Below are positions 10,551-19,357 of a stretch of DNA of 41,397 bases, piece after piece. The notes beneath the pieces were generated by a model that worked only from the letters and a program-made list of their open reading frames with translations, did not search any database and was not told the DNA's origin. The position numbers were made by a program, and so were the translations under genes. The first letter of the stretch is position 1. Each line of letters opens with the position of its first letter. Source of the stretch: Hellea sp. (GTDB taxonomy: Bacteria > Pseudomonadota > Alphaproteobacteria > Caulobacterales > Maricaulaceae); assembly GCA_020628495.1 (NCBI GenBank), contig JAHDFA010000008.1, forward strand, positions 1-41,397, given 5' to 3'.

Positions 10551-11428
10551 GTACGGCCGGGAACCTCTCCGCCGCTCAGGTCAAAATGGGCCGACGACAT
10601 TTAATTACGCCTGAGGGTGTCGACCTGCAAATCGAATTGGCTGATGTCGGTGCGCGCATTGGGGCATTTACAATCGACCTGATTATCATCACGCTTGCGC
10701 TGATTGCATCTGCCTTCGCCCTAAATTCGATGAGCCTTTATAGCCAAGACATGGCGAATACGATTTTCATTTTAATCGCGTTTCTGTTGCGCAGTTTTTA
10801 TTTCACCCTTTTTGAATTGGGACGGCGCGCTGCTACGCCCGGAAAAATGGCCCTAAAAATCCGTGTCGCAGCACGCGGTAAAGCCAGACTATCAGCAGCC
10901 AGCGTCTTTGCCCGAAACGCCCTTCGCGAAATCGGGTTTTTTCTGCCCATCGGATTTTTATTCGGGATTGGCATGGGCGGCGTTGATGGTTGGATGAGCT
11001 TGTTGGCATCCATTTGGGCCGGGATTTTTCTGCTTTTCCCACTCTTCAATAAAGATCGCCTGCGGGTCGGCGACCTCGTTGCGGGGACGTGGGTTGTCCG
11101 TGCCCCGCGTCCTATGTTGGCCGCAGATTTGATCACAACCGATCGGCCGGAGCATGAGGCAACATTCTCAAAATTCGCCTTCACTCCAACGCAAATTGAT
11201 ACTTACGGCATCAAAGAATTACATGTTTTGGAAGATGTATTGCGCGCAAGAGACACGGAAATTTTAAAGGATGTTGCCAGCCGTATCCGTACAAAAATCG
11301 GCTGGGTTTGGGAAGAAGGCGAGAGCGATGTTGCGTTTTTACGTGCCTATTATGCCGCGCTGCGGGGTCGCCTGGAGTCAAAAATGTTGATGGGCGTCCG
11401 CCGTAAGGACAAATTCGATAAGCGCTAA
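10547..11428 (+). CDS. RDD-family membrane protein
   Basis: ADVGARIGAFTIDLIIITL, FELGRRAATPGKMALKIRV motifs; ATG at 10547 overlaps preceding stop (ATGA). Confidence 0.88.
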   Translation: MSTAGNLSAAQVKMGRRHLITPEGVDLQIELADVGARIGAFTIDLIIITLALIASAFALNSMSLYSQDMANTIFILIAFLLRSFYFTLFELGRRAATPGKMALKIRVAARGKARLSAASVFARNALREIGFFLPIGFLFGIGMGGVDGWMSLLASIWAGIFLLFPLFNKDRLRVGDLVAGTWVVRAPRPMLAADLITTDRPEHEATFSKFAFTPTQIDTYGIKELHVLEDVLRARDTEILKDVASRIRTKIGWVWEEGESDVAFLRAYYAALRGRLESKMLMGVRRKDKFDKR

Positions 11429-12807
11429 CACTCAATCACATTGACAGCCAAGCCACCTTGGCTGGTCTCTTTATATTTTGAGCTCATATCCAGACCTGTC
11501 TGGCGCATGGTTTCAATCACTTGATCAAGGCTGACCTTTCCGGCACCGCTGCCATGCAGGGCGAGACGCGCTGCATTAGCCGCCTTCACTGCGCCAATCG
11601 CATTGCGTTCAATACAGGGGATCTGCACAAGCCCGCCGACCGGATCACACGTCAGGCCCAGATTATGCTCCATACCGATTTCGGCGGCGCTTGCGACCTG
11701 TTCGGGCGATGCGCCCCAAACCGCGGCCAGACCGCCCGCTGCCATGGAGCACGCCACACCGACCTCACCTTGGCAGCCCATCTCCGCGCCTGAAATTGAG
11801 GCGCGTTGTTTATAGAGAAGTCCAATCCCGCCAGCTGTTGCTAAAAATATACGCGTTTTTTTCTTGTCCGGTTTTGCTGTCTCGTCGCAGCAATAATGAC
11901 GGATTATAGCAGGAATGATGCCGGCCGCACCATTCGTAGGCGCGGTTACAACCTGCCCGCCTGCAGCATTCTCCTCATTAACCGCCATAGCGTAAACATT
12001 CAGCCAATCGAAAAGAGTTTCCCGTTCATTAGCGCCAGGAGCACCGCAAAGTTTCGCCCAGATATCAGGTGCACGGCGCCTGACGTGAAGGCCGCCCGGA
12101 AGTTCGCCACGTGTATTTAATCCGCGCTCTATCCCCTGCAACATCACAGCCATGATGCGGTCCAACCGCACCTCCGTTTGAGCTCTTGGGCGGCGCGCAT
12201 CTTCATTCTTCATAATCAAATCTGCAATGCTTATTTTCTGTTGCGTACAAACAGACAGCAAGTCTTTTGCAGAGCCAAAGACATATGGGACAGCCCCCCC
12301 GCCCACAGCGACTTTGTCATTTTTTGCGGGTTTGGACAGTTGAGCATGGCTGGCGGTAAATCCGCCGCCAGTGGAATAATAAATGCGCTTGTAAATCAGC
12401 GCGCCTTTAGAGTCGAAAGCCTGCAATTCCATCTCATTTGGATGCAATTTCGCCGCCTGGTCAAAATCAAGGATAATATCTCTTTTCGGGTCGAATTGTA
12501 CGGTCCGGCCATCGCGGGTAAATTCGAGATTTTCGGATAATGCAGATAGTGCGGCCTCTGCCATATTCAAATTGATGGTTTCGGGTTTAAAACCCAGTAG
12601 TCCGAGTTGACCGGCGCGTAGCGTCCCGTGACCCAATCCCGTAAAGGCCAGTGACCCCCGAAATATCATGCGTATTCTATCAGTTTTCGTGAGAAGTTTC
12701 TTTTGACCAAGTCTTCTCCAAAACCGCTGCGATATTCGCATTGGCCCGACGGTATGTGAGGATGACGGCCCAATGCCGATACGAAAAATGTCGAGTATTG
12801 AGAGCAT
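11425..12807 (-). CDS. sdaA: L-serine ammonia-lyase (iron-sulfur dependent)
   Basis: [67 protein letters not shown]. Confidence 0.97.
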   Translation of the reverse strand: MLSILDIFRIGIGPSSSHTVGPMRISQRFWRRLGQKKLLTKTDRIRMIFRGSLAFTGLGHGTLRAGQLGLLGFKPETINLNMAEAALSALSENLEFTRDGRTVQFDPKRDIILDFDQAAKLHPNEMELQAFDSKGALIYKRIYYSTGGGFTASHAQLSKPAKNDKVAVGGGAVPYVFGSAKDLLSVCTQQKISIADLIMKNEDARRPRAQTEVRLDRIMAVMLQGIERGLNTRGELPGGLHVRRRAPDIWAKLCGAPGANERETLFDWLNVYAMAVNEENAAGGQVVTAPTNGAAGIIPAIIRHYCCDETAKPDKKKTRIFLATAGGIGLLYKQRASISGAEMGCQGEVGVACSMAAGGLAAVWGASPEQVASAAEIGMEHNLGLTCDPVGGLVQIPCIERNAIGAVKAANAARLALHGSGAGKVSLDQVIETMRQTGLDMSSKYKETSQGGLAVNVIEC

Positions 12808-12871
12808 GATTGGTACTTACTCTCAATGTCTCCCATGTGGCAATCATTAGAGAATTAATTTTAAGCTGCGG

Positions 12872-13051
12872 CTAATCCCGGTCGACTTTTGGTCCTGCGA
12901 TAAACCATATGAGTGTGCCGAAAAAAGGAAAAACCAACACGAATAATGACCAGATTATACGCCCTGCTGTGTCAGTAGAAGATTGCCAAATATGATATAG
13001 AGCCCAAGCAGATAAGAGCATGCTCGCTACAAATCCAGCCGTCCAATACAT
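12872..13051 (-). CDS. Small PLDc_N-type membrane protein (start set at the RBS-preceded Met)
   Basis: Two TMs, IIWSLFVLVFPFFGTLIWFIAGPK typical of PLDc_N; AGAGGA upstream of ATG at 13051. Confidence 0.75.
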   Translation of the reverse strand: MYWTAGFVASMLLSAWALYHIWQSSTDTAGRIIWSLFVLVFPFFGTLIWFIAGPKVDRD

Positions 13052-13115
13052 GAAAAATCCTCTTTGTAATAGTCTATGAGAGCGCAAAAGGCTGCGCAGG
13101 TTTCTTAACTCATGT

Positions 13116-13140
13116 TACGAATTGGCCAGGCCCTGGTTCC
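13116..13140 (-). promoter_or_regulatory. Candidate EcfG-type promoter (GGAAC-N16-CGTA) for the PLDc_N-type gene
   Basis: Minus strand GGAACcagggcctggccaattCGTA, about 65 nt upstream of the ATG. Confidence 0.5.
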
Positions 13141-13197
13141 AAGAAAGCTGAAGAAAGAGTCAGTGGGAACGAAAAGTCTTTCATTAGGGTTGATGAA

Positions 13198-14172
13198 GTG
13201 ATGTCAGCCATGCCGAAATTATTGCGATACAGCTCTGATGCGGAACCGGGTTTTACGCGTCGTCGTCGCGGCTCAGGATTCTCCTACCACACATCTGAGG
13301 GACAGATCATCAAACAGCGCACAATCTTATCACGCATTCAGTCGCTTGGATTGCCGCCCGCCTATGAAGATGTGTGGATTTGCGAGGATGCCTTTGGTCA
13401 TTTGCAGGCAACCGGACGAGATGAAAAAGGCCGTAAGCAATATAGATATCATGCGGATTGGCGTGAATTTCGTGATCGTAGAAAATTTGACAGCCTCTCG
13501 GACTTTGCATTAGCTCTCCCGCATATCCGTGATAAAGTTGCGCGAGACTTACGGAGGGAAAATCCTGATATGCGGTTCGTATGCGCCGCTTTGGTCCGGC
13601 TGATTGACCGTGGGGCTTTACGTATAGGCAATCGCGGATATGAGGGGGATAGCTTTGGGGCATCCACTTTGCGCACACGACATCTAAAATTAATGCAGAA
13701 TGGCTTTCGCCTGGATTATACTGCAAAAGGCGGAAAGCGTATCCGCAAAACAATCCGTGACAAATATTTAGCCGCAATCTTGGAAAAAATTGACGACCTG
13801 CCCGGTCATCATTTATTTCAGTATATTGGCAGAAACGGCAATATTTGCCGACTGGATAGCGGTGACGTTAATCAATATTTACCTGAAACGTTCACGGCTA
13901 AAACTTTTCGGACGTGGCATGGGAGTGTTGCGGCGTTCCAAGCGGCAACGCAAGAAAACCCCACTATTAAATCAATGTGTGAGGCTGCCGCAAAGCGTCT
14001 ACATAATACCCCTGCAATCTGCCGAACATCTTATATTCATCCGAACATTATCGCATTGGCAGGGATGAGTGAGGCAGAGAGATCGGACAAACTAGCATCA
14101 TTGACGGTGCCGAAAAAACGCGGATTGAAAATTGCGGAACGCAGATGCCTTTCGCTTATCACATCATCATGA
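13198..14172 (+). CDS. DNA topoisomerase IB
   Basis: RRRGSGFSYHTSEG, LPPAYEDVWIC, GRDEKGRKQYRYHADWR, RFVCAALVRLIDRGALRIGN, TFRTWHGS motifs. Confidence 0.95.
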   Translation: MMSAMPKLLRYSSDAEPGFTRRRRGSGFSYHTSEGQIIKQRTILSRIQSLGLPPAYEDVWICEDAFGHLQATGRDEKGRKQYRYHADWREFRDRRKFDSLSDFALALPHIRDKVARDLRRENPDMRFVCAALVRLIDRGALRIGNRGYEGDSFGASTLRTRHLKLMQNGFRLDYTAKGGKRIRKTIRDKYLAAILEKIDDLPGHHLFQYIGRNGNICRLDSGDVNQYLPETFTAKTFRTWHGSVAAFQAATQENPTIKSMCEAAAKRLHNTPAICRTSYIHPNIIALAGMSEAERSDKLASLTVPKKRGLKIAERRCLSLITSS

Positions 14173-14176
14173 CTGC

Positions 14177-14202
14177 GGAACAATGTGGCCACCTGGACCG
14201 TT
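14177..14202 (+). promoter_or_regulatory. EcfG-type promoter (GGAAC-N17-CGTT)
   Basis: GGAAC at 14177-14181, CGTT at 14199-14202. Confidence 0.7.
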
Positions 14203-14240
14203 ACAAAGGTTGATATATTCGTTAAATTGAAAGTCAAAAG

Positions 14241-14339
14241 ATGAAATTTATTATAAGAACAATCTTCGCTGCAGCCTTGTCATGGGCCGTGCGGGAATTT
14301 CTTGAAAGTCAAACAACCACGACAAAGAAAATCGATTAA
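14241..14339 (+). CDS. Candidate 32-aa small protein MKFIIRTIFAAALSWAVREFLESQTTTTKKID
   Basis: ATG..TAA ORF about 40 nt downstream of a perfect EcfG-type promoter; N-terminal hydrophobic segment; below the ORF-track length cut-off. Confidence 0.5.
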   Translation: MKFIIRTIFAAALSWAVREFLESQTTTTKKID

Positions 14340-15511
14340 CGCCCTTCGGTAGAGCCTAACAATCGACTTTCCAGTACTGTAACATGATAGCTGAGACCCG
14401 TCGGTGAGATGTCAAAACTTGCCTCCCCTTGGAAATCAGCAGGGACGATTCTGCTCAAAATTTGCATACCAAAACCCTTGCCTGATTTTGGGCTTTCAGC
14501 CAGTGTTGACCCTACACAGTGCTCTATCCAAGACAATTTAGGGCTAGGCAACATCCTCCAAGAGAAAATAACTTCTCCTGCATCATTTCCAAGCGCACCA
14601 TGTTTCAAGGCATTGGTGGCCAATTCATTTAGCATCAAGGTGAGTGTAAAAGCCGCGCGGGCGGTTACAAGAATGTCGTCATCTGACTGTATAGAAATGC
14701 GGCCGTCGATTTCACCTTTTCGAAAGCCAAATGGGGCTAATGTGATTTCTGATAATTCGCGAAGCGAGACCGGACTGTAATCATTTTGCGCCAGCAGCGT
14801 TTGCGTGTGTGATAATACAGTGATTTTATTCCGTAACCGCTTAATCAATTGCTCCCGAGAGGCATCCGTACGCCCCAGAATAGAAACAAGACCGGAAATA
14901 TGGGCATACATATTCCCCATACGGTGCTGCAATTCTTCATTAATCAGGTTTAAATCTGCATTCTCAGCGTCAAGATTTTCATTCAATTCCTGAAGCTCCG
15001 CATTGTCCTGCTGAACAGCGGCGTAAGTAATTTCACTCATCACGGTTTCAGCTAAGTCGGACAATAGCTGCGCCTGCTCTGGACGAAATTCCGACCGGGG
15101 TTCGGTATCAATGACGCAAAGCGTTCCCAATGCGTGTCCATCATCTGTAACGAGCGGCGCGCCAGCATAAAATGATATATTGGGATCGCCTGTTACAAGG
15201 GGGTTTTCCGAAAAACGACTATCCTTTGACGCATCTAAGATAACTGTAATATTATTAGGTGTCCGTATGGCATGATCGCAAAAAGCGACGTCCCGCGACG
15301 TCTCTGTGGCATCAAGACCAATATTTGATTTAAACCACTGCCGGTCAGCATCAATTAACGACACAAGCGCTATTTTTGTACCGAAAGCGTTTTGTGCCAT
15401 GCGAGTAATTCTATCAAAACGCGCCTCTGCAGAAGTGTCCAGCAGGTTAGTCGCCTTTAATGCACGAAGGCGGCGGGACTCTTCAGAGCTTTCTGACAAG
15501 ACAGACCTCAT
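14336..15511 (-). CDS. GAF-domain sensor histidine kinase, HWE/HisKA_2 type
   Basis: GAF region (FCDHAIRTPN...FYAGAPLVTDDGHALGTLCVID), H-box ELQHRMGNMYAHISGLVSIL, N-box LNELATNALKHGAL. Confidence 0.88.
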   Translation of the reverse strand: MRSVLSESSEESRRLRALKATNLLDTSAEARFDRITRMAQNAFGTKIALVSLIDADRQWFKSNIGLDATETSRDVAFCDHAIRTPNNITVILDASKDSRFSENPLVTGDPNISFYAGAPLVTDDGHALGTLCVIDTEPRSEFRPEQAQLLSDLAETVMSEITYAAVQQDNAELQELNENLDAENADLNLINEELQHRMGNMYAHISGLVSILGRTDASREQLIKRLRNKITVLSHTQTLLAQNDYSPVSLRELSEITLAPFGFRKGEIDGRISIQSDDDILVTARAAFTLTLMLNELATNALKHGALGNDAGEVIFSWRMLPSPKLSWIEHCVGSTLAESPKSGKGFGMQILSRIVPADFQGEASFDISPTGLSYHVTVLESRLLGSTEGR

Positions 15512-15632
15512 CGCTATATTACCTATACTAGGCTGAGTTAGCCCGCTTTCGATTTATGCGATAATTCAAATATAGTGGCAATACGATAACCTATGTTAAC
15601 GAGACAATGCCGTATTCCACAGTCCAGAAGCG

Positions 15633-17021
15633 CTATGCCGAGCCGCCAAGCCAATCCTGCTCCTGTCTTGCCTTTTCCAGAGACACATCATTTTGCAAGG
15701 CTGCGGCAATTTTAGTGGCAAGTGCTGCAATCGCCTCGCGATCCACTTCATTGGGTAAGGCATCATATGTGGCGCGCACAAGATTGGAAATCTCAGTTTC
15801 CAAGACTTTTTTGCGACTCTCCATAGTTGCGCGGGCATGCAATTTGCCCAACATGGACAGCATTGCAGATGCGGCGATTTTATCCGAAGCCACATAAGCC
15901 CGACTTTTCCCTGCGAAAACTCCAAGCAATATTTCAAATGTGAGCGGATTCGCAATTATACGCCGCTTATTCTGGTCATCAAAACGATCCGCGACCGGGT
16001 CCGGCGCGCTCAGCATCACATTTAAACAGGATTGATACCAGTGAATACAATTTATCGCCGTATAGGGATCGTTCACTCCGGGTGAAAGCGCGCGGGCCAG
16101 AACTTCCACAAGCTCGTCCGCGAGGTAGAGCGCGTTTTGATGTACTGTCCGGGCCTTACCCATGGCATAAGCATCCCGAATATTTTCAGCCAATTCCTCT
16201 TCTTTTTTTTCAGAAATATGTGTGCCGTCACTTTTCCAAACGTCCACCAAAATATCGCCATATACAACAAAATCCCCTGGCTGAAATTGCAGATCAATTA
16301 GGAGATCCCGCTCTGAAGCGATTTTGACCAGATAAGGAAAATTCAATGTTTGCACATAACCCTCATCAGATGCCGTCACGCGCAAAGCCTGCTTTACATC
16401 AAAATCGCACCCGCCATCTTCCAGCCTGGGCCGAATCTCATTTTCAGCCCCGACCAATTCTCTCAAACGATCGCGAAGTCTGCGTCCGATGCGCGCCGTG
16501 ATATTTCCAACATTCAATGTTTCCGGAATATGATGCACAAAATATATTAGAACACCAACGGATAAGAGCGTCATCAACATTGCGACGAGGACAGATATGT
16601 TTGGTACGAATTCGGGAATGGCTTCGCCGGGTACGGATTCATCTCCGGTGTGCGCAACACGCAAAATCAAGAGGCTATAAATAAAGGTCGAGGTAAAAAC
16701 ACCCAGAGTGAACTGATTGGCCTTATCGCGCATAAAATTACCGATAAGGCGCGGCCCGTATTGTGCCGCGGCGTTTGTCACAGCCACCATTGTTAGAGAG
16801 AAAGTCACGCCTGCAATGGATATCATTGAACCGGTGATGATTGAGAGGATCGCCCGCGTGCCTTCAATACTGTTCGGCGCGAATATTCCGGCCATTCTAA
16901 AATCTTCAGAACCTAAAGCGCGATCAATTGCAACGGTTATAGCCGCCAAGATAACGGACCCGATGGCCATAATCATCGGAATGAAATAATAGCTGCTTTG
17001 TAAATCTTGCCAGAGCTTCAA
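15633..17021 (-). CDS. DUF2254 membrane protein
   Basis: GSMISIAGVTFSLTMVAVTNAAAQYGPRLIGNFMRDKANQFTLGVF; LARALSPGVNDPYTAINCI. Confidence 0.9.
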   Translation of the reverse strand: MKLWQDLQSSYYFIPMIMAIGSVILAAITVAIDRALGSEDFRMAGIFAPNSIEGTRAILSIITGSMISIAGVTFSLTMVAVTNAAAQYGPRLIGNFMRDKANQFTLGVFTSTFIYSLLILRVAHTGDESVPGEAIPEFVPNISVLVAMLMTLLSVGVLIYFVHHIPETLNVGNITARIGRRLRDRLRELVGAENEIRPRLEDGGCDFDVKQALRVTASDEGYVQTLNFPYLVKIASERDLLIDLQFQPGDFVVYGDILVDVWKSDGTHISEKKEEELAENIRDAYAMGKARTVHQNALYLADELVEVLARALSPGVNDPYTAINCIHWYQSCLNVMLSAPDPVADRFDDQNKRRIIANPLTFEILLGVFAGKSRAYVASDKIAASAMLSMLGKLHARATMESRKKVLETEISNLVRATYDALPNEVDREAIAALATKIAAALQNDVSLEKARQEQDWLGGSA

Positions 17022-17171
17022 TATGCGGGCGGATGAGCGGATAGGTTTTATTCCTAATAAAAGAGGGACTAGAAGCCGCGCTTGTTGAAACGTAGCGAAA
17101 CCACGTCTGAGAGGTTAAGGCCAGAAAATTCAAATAGGCCCGTTCAAATTTGCAATCAGGTAAATCTGAAA

Positions 17172-17390
17172 TCAGGCTTTCGAAATTTCGGAATGAGACT
17201 TCAGGACCCGGTCACCATCTTCCTGTTCAATTATATAGGCCGGGGAGTCAGAGGATGCGTTGCGCGTAACCTCTGTGCCTTTAATCGTACGTGTCACATC
17301 ATCGGTGAAACTTTCCTGAACTTTACCGGTGGCTGTTCCGTTGCCCCAACTCCATTTCACTTTTGTGCCTTTATTATATGCTTTCGACAT
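17172..17390 (-). CDS. DUF2945 / hypervirulence-associated Tudor-like small protein
   Basis: KGTKVKWSWGNGTATGKVQESFTDDVTRTIKGTEVTRNAS..PAYIIEQEDGDRVLKSHSE; start at the RBS-preceded Met (17390). Confidence 0.88.
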   Translation of the reverse strand: MSKAYNKGTKVKWSWGNGTATGKVQESFTDDVTRTIKGTEVTRNASSDSPAYIIEQEDGDRVLKSHSEISKA

Positions 17391-17429
17391 AATTCTATCA
17401 CCTTTTTTGCTGACTGCATGCGGCTTACT

Positions 17430-17455
17430 TACGTCACAAGATTGGAACCGGTTCC
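17430..17455 (-). promoter_or_regulatory. Candidate EcfG-type promoter (GGAAC-N17-CGTA) for the DUF2945 gene
   Basis: Minus strand GGAACcggttccaatcttgtgaCGTA, about 40 nt upstream of the ATG. Confidence 0.55.
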
Positions 17456-17487
17456 CTGGCCTATAGTTTAAAATTTTCCTAATTGCG

Positions 17488-17513
17488 GGAACTAATCTCG
17501 GAATTGCCACGTT
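17488..17513 (+). promoter_or_regulatory. EcfG-type promoter (GGAAC-N17-CGTT)
   Basis: GGAAC 17488-17492, CGTT 17510-17513, about 50 nt upstream of ATG 17566. Confidence 0.75.
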
Positions 17514-17565
17514 GTTTAGATGTCCGGAAGCTAGCCTTCCTTAATTAGTAAACAAAGTTCATATC

Positions 17566-18054
17566 ATGCTACGCTTTATATTCTGCCTCGTATTTATAGC
17601 GCCAATATTTTTTCTTCCGAGCATACTCGGAAATCAGGACGCAGTAGCCAGCATTGAAATCCAAGAGGATACATATGATGCGTTCACTGACGCTAAACTC
17701 ACCGCTTTAGATAAGTGCGAGCCGGAAACCATTCCAGTGTACTTTAGTGATACGTTTGTAGAAACTCACTCAGCTGAATTTCTTCATTCCGCAGTTGATG
17801 CAGCTACGGATTGCGCCATTGCAACAGTTCGGGTCGTCGGATTGAAATTCGACACCATGACCGATGCTGAACGCACGATTTCTGACAAGCAAGTTCAGGA
17901 AGTAACAGAATTTCTTAACGCCTATGGGATCAATTTGAATGTCGAACGCTCTGCCCGTAAAATTGAGTTGGATACACGCGCCGTTAACGGCCGTGCGGTC
18001 ATCGTTGAATTTGAATTTGAGCCTTCCTTTGAGACAGCAAGCGCGGCTCAATAA
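17566..18054 (+). CDS. Exported protein with possible degenerate OmpA-like domain
   Basis: Signal peptide; VYFSDTFVETHSAEFL...SDKQVQEVTEFLNAYGINL...NGRAVIVEFEFE has an OmpA-like periodicity. Confidence 0.6.
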   Translation: MLRFIFCLVFIAPIFFLPSILGNQDAVASIEIQEDTYDAFTDAKLTALDKCEPETIPVYFSDTFVETHSAEFLHSAVDAATDCAIATVRVVGLKFDTMTDAERTISDKQVQEVTEFLNAYGINLNVERSARKIELDTRAVNGRAVIVEFEFEPSFETASAAQ

Positions 18055-18130
18055 AAGTCGTTTTCTCCCGGAAGGCACAATTTTGAAAAGCCGACGACTA
18101 CTCTCAAAACTTCTCAACAAAATGCTGAAG

Positions 18131-18171
18131 AAAAGCCACCTACTGAAAATTCAGTAGGTGGCTTTTTCTTT
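18131..18171 (+). terminator. Rho-independent terminator
   Basis: Perfect 16-bp stem AAAAGCCACCTACTGA/TCAGTAGGTGGCTTTT, 4-nt loop, T-rich tail. Confidence 0.9.
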
Positions 18172-18220
18172 TTAAAGGATCTTGGACAATATATATAGTT
18201 CATTACCAGAACCTTGATTT

Positions 18221-18991
18221 TTAACTATGGAAGAACAAGGCCTGACTGATAGCGGCTTTCACATTATCCGGCTCGAACGGCTTAGAAATAAGATAGGCTG
18301 GTTCGGGCTTATCGCCTGTGAGCAAACGCTCGGGGAAGGCGGTGATGAAGATAACAGGAACATTATATTTTGCGAGAATATCTTCAACTGCGTCAATGCC
18401 TGAACTGCCATCAGCAAGATGCACATCCGCCAAAACCAATCCAGGCGTTTTTGCTTTTGCGTTCCGAACCGCATCTTCTCGCGTAGCAGAAATACTGTCA
18501 ACGACATGTCCCAACTCTAAAACCAGACCTTCAATATCAGCCGCGATAATTGGTTCATCTTCTATAATAAGAACATTGGTGCGCAGCTCTTTTTCAATAT
18601 CGGCTTCGGCATCTTTTATAAGATCACGCGCATCCGACACACTAATATTCATCACCGCTGCAGTGTCTTCAATTGACAAGCCTTCAAGCGATTGCAGCAA
18701 AAAGGCTTGTCTGGAAACCGGTGTCAGCTTCGAAACCCGTTTGACCGTATTAGAGCCATCAACAGACTCATCTGTTTCCAGCTGCGCACCGGTTGTCGAC
18801 CAAATTGCCAGAAACATGCGGTAAAGCGCAATTTTGGGGCTCAGCGCGGTATCAATATTTGCTTCGCCTGCGGCGAGTGCCTCTAGGGCAGTGCGCACAT
18901 ATGTATCTCCGGAGGCTTGTGAGCCCGTGAGAGCCCGCGCAAATCGGCGTAAATAAGGTAAATACGGACCATAGGTTTCGACTAGGCTCAT
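18221..18991 (-). CDS. phyR: PhyR-type anti-anti-sigma response regulator (sigma-like N-terminus plus receiver)
   Basis: N-terminal EcfG-like region, C-terminal receiver NVLIIEDEPIIAADIEGLVLELGH...LVLADVHLADGSSGID. Confidence 0.95.
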   Translation of the reverse strand: MSLVETYGPYLPYLRRFARALTGSQASGDTYVRTALEALAAGEANIDTALSPKIALYRMFLAIWSTTGAQLETDESVDGSNTVKRVSKLTPVSRQAFLLQSLEGLSIEDTAAVMNISVSDARDLIKDAEADIEKELRTNVLIIEDEPIIAADIEGLVLELGHVVDSISATREDAVRNAKAKTPGLVLADVHLADGSSGIDAVEDILAKYNVPVIFITAFPERLLTGDKPEPAYLISKPFEPDNVKAAISQALFFHS

Positions 18992-19040
18992 CGTGTTGTC
19001 TCTTTTCCTAACATTTGTGGAACATTTTTATGTTTTTTGC

Positions 19041-19066
19041 GGAACCAACGCGCGTTCCCTCGCGTT
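19041..19066 (+). promoter_or_regulatory. EcfG-type promoter (GGAAC-N17-CGTT) for nepR-ecfG
   Basis: GGAAC 19041-19045, CGTT 19063-19066. Confidence 0.8.
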
Positions 19067-19099
19067 CAGCTGGTTAGCACTCGATTGTTATGTATGACT

Positions 19100-19124
19100 T
19101 ACGCGCACTTTGCATAACGGTTCC
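19100..19124 (-). promoter_or_regulatory. Candidate EcfG-type promoter (GGAAC-N16-CGTA) for phyR
   Basis: Minus strand GGAACcgttatgcaaagtgcgCGTA. Confidence 0.6.
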
Positions 19125-19155
19125 AGTCAATATTCGCTTTTTTTGAAAGAACGTC

Positions 19156-19356
19156 ATGAGCCAAGATAAAGTTCAGAAGTCCGGAGGCAAGCGAGCCTCA
19201 ATTACGGAATTTTCCGATGATCCCTTAAAGGATAAAATCGGCTCGTCTTTACGAAAAATGTATGACGAGGTTGTCAATGAACCCATCCCGACTGATTTTC
19301 TAAAGCTGCTGGCCAGCGCCGATAAGACATCCTCGTCCGACAATGAGAGTGCTTAA
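19156..19356 (+). CDS. nepR: NepR anti-sigma factor
   Basis: IGSSLRKMYDEVVNEPIPTDFLKLL NepR signature; lies between phyR and ecfG. Confidence 0.95.
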   Translation: MSQDKVQKSGGKRASITEFSDDPLKDKIGSSLRKMYDEVVNEPIPTDFLKLLASADKTSSSDNESA

Positions 19357-19357
19357 T

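Noticed and set aside
13166-13191. GGAAC-N17-GGTT as a confident EcfG promoter for topoisomerase IB
   Set aside because: The -10 departs from CGTT/CGTA and the start would nearly coincide with the ATG; kept only as a weak observation.
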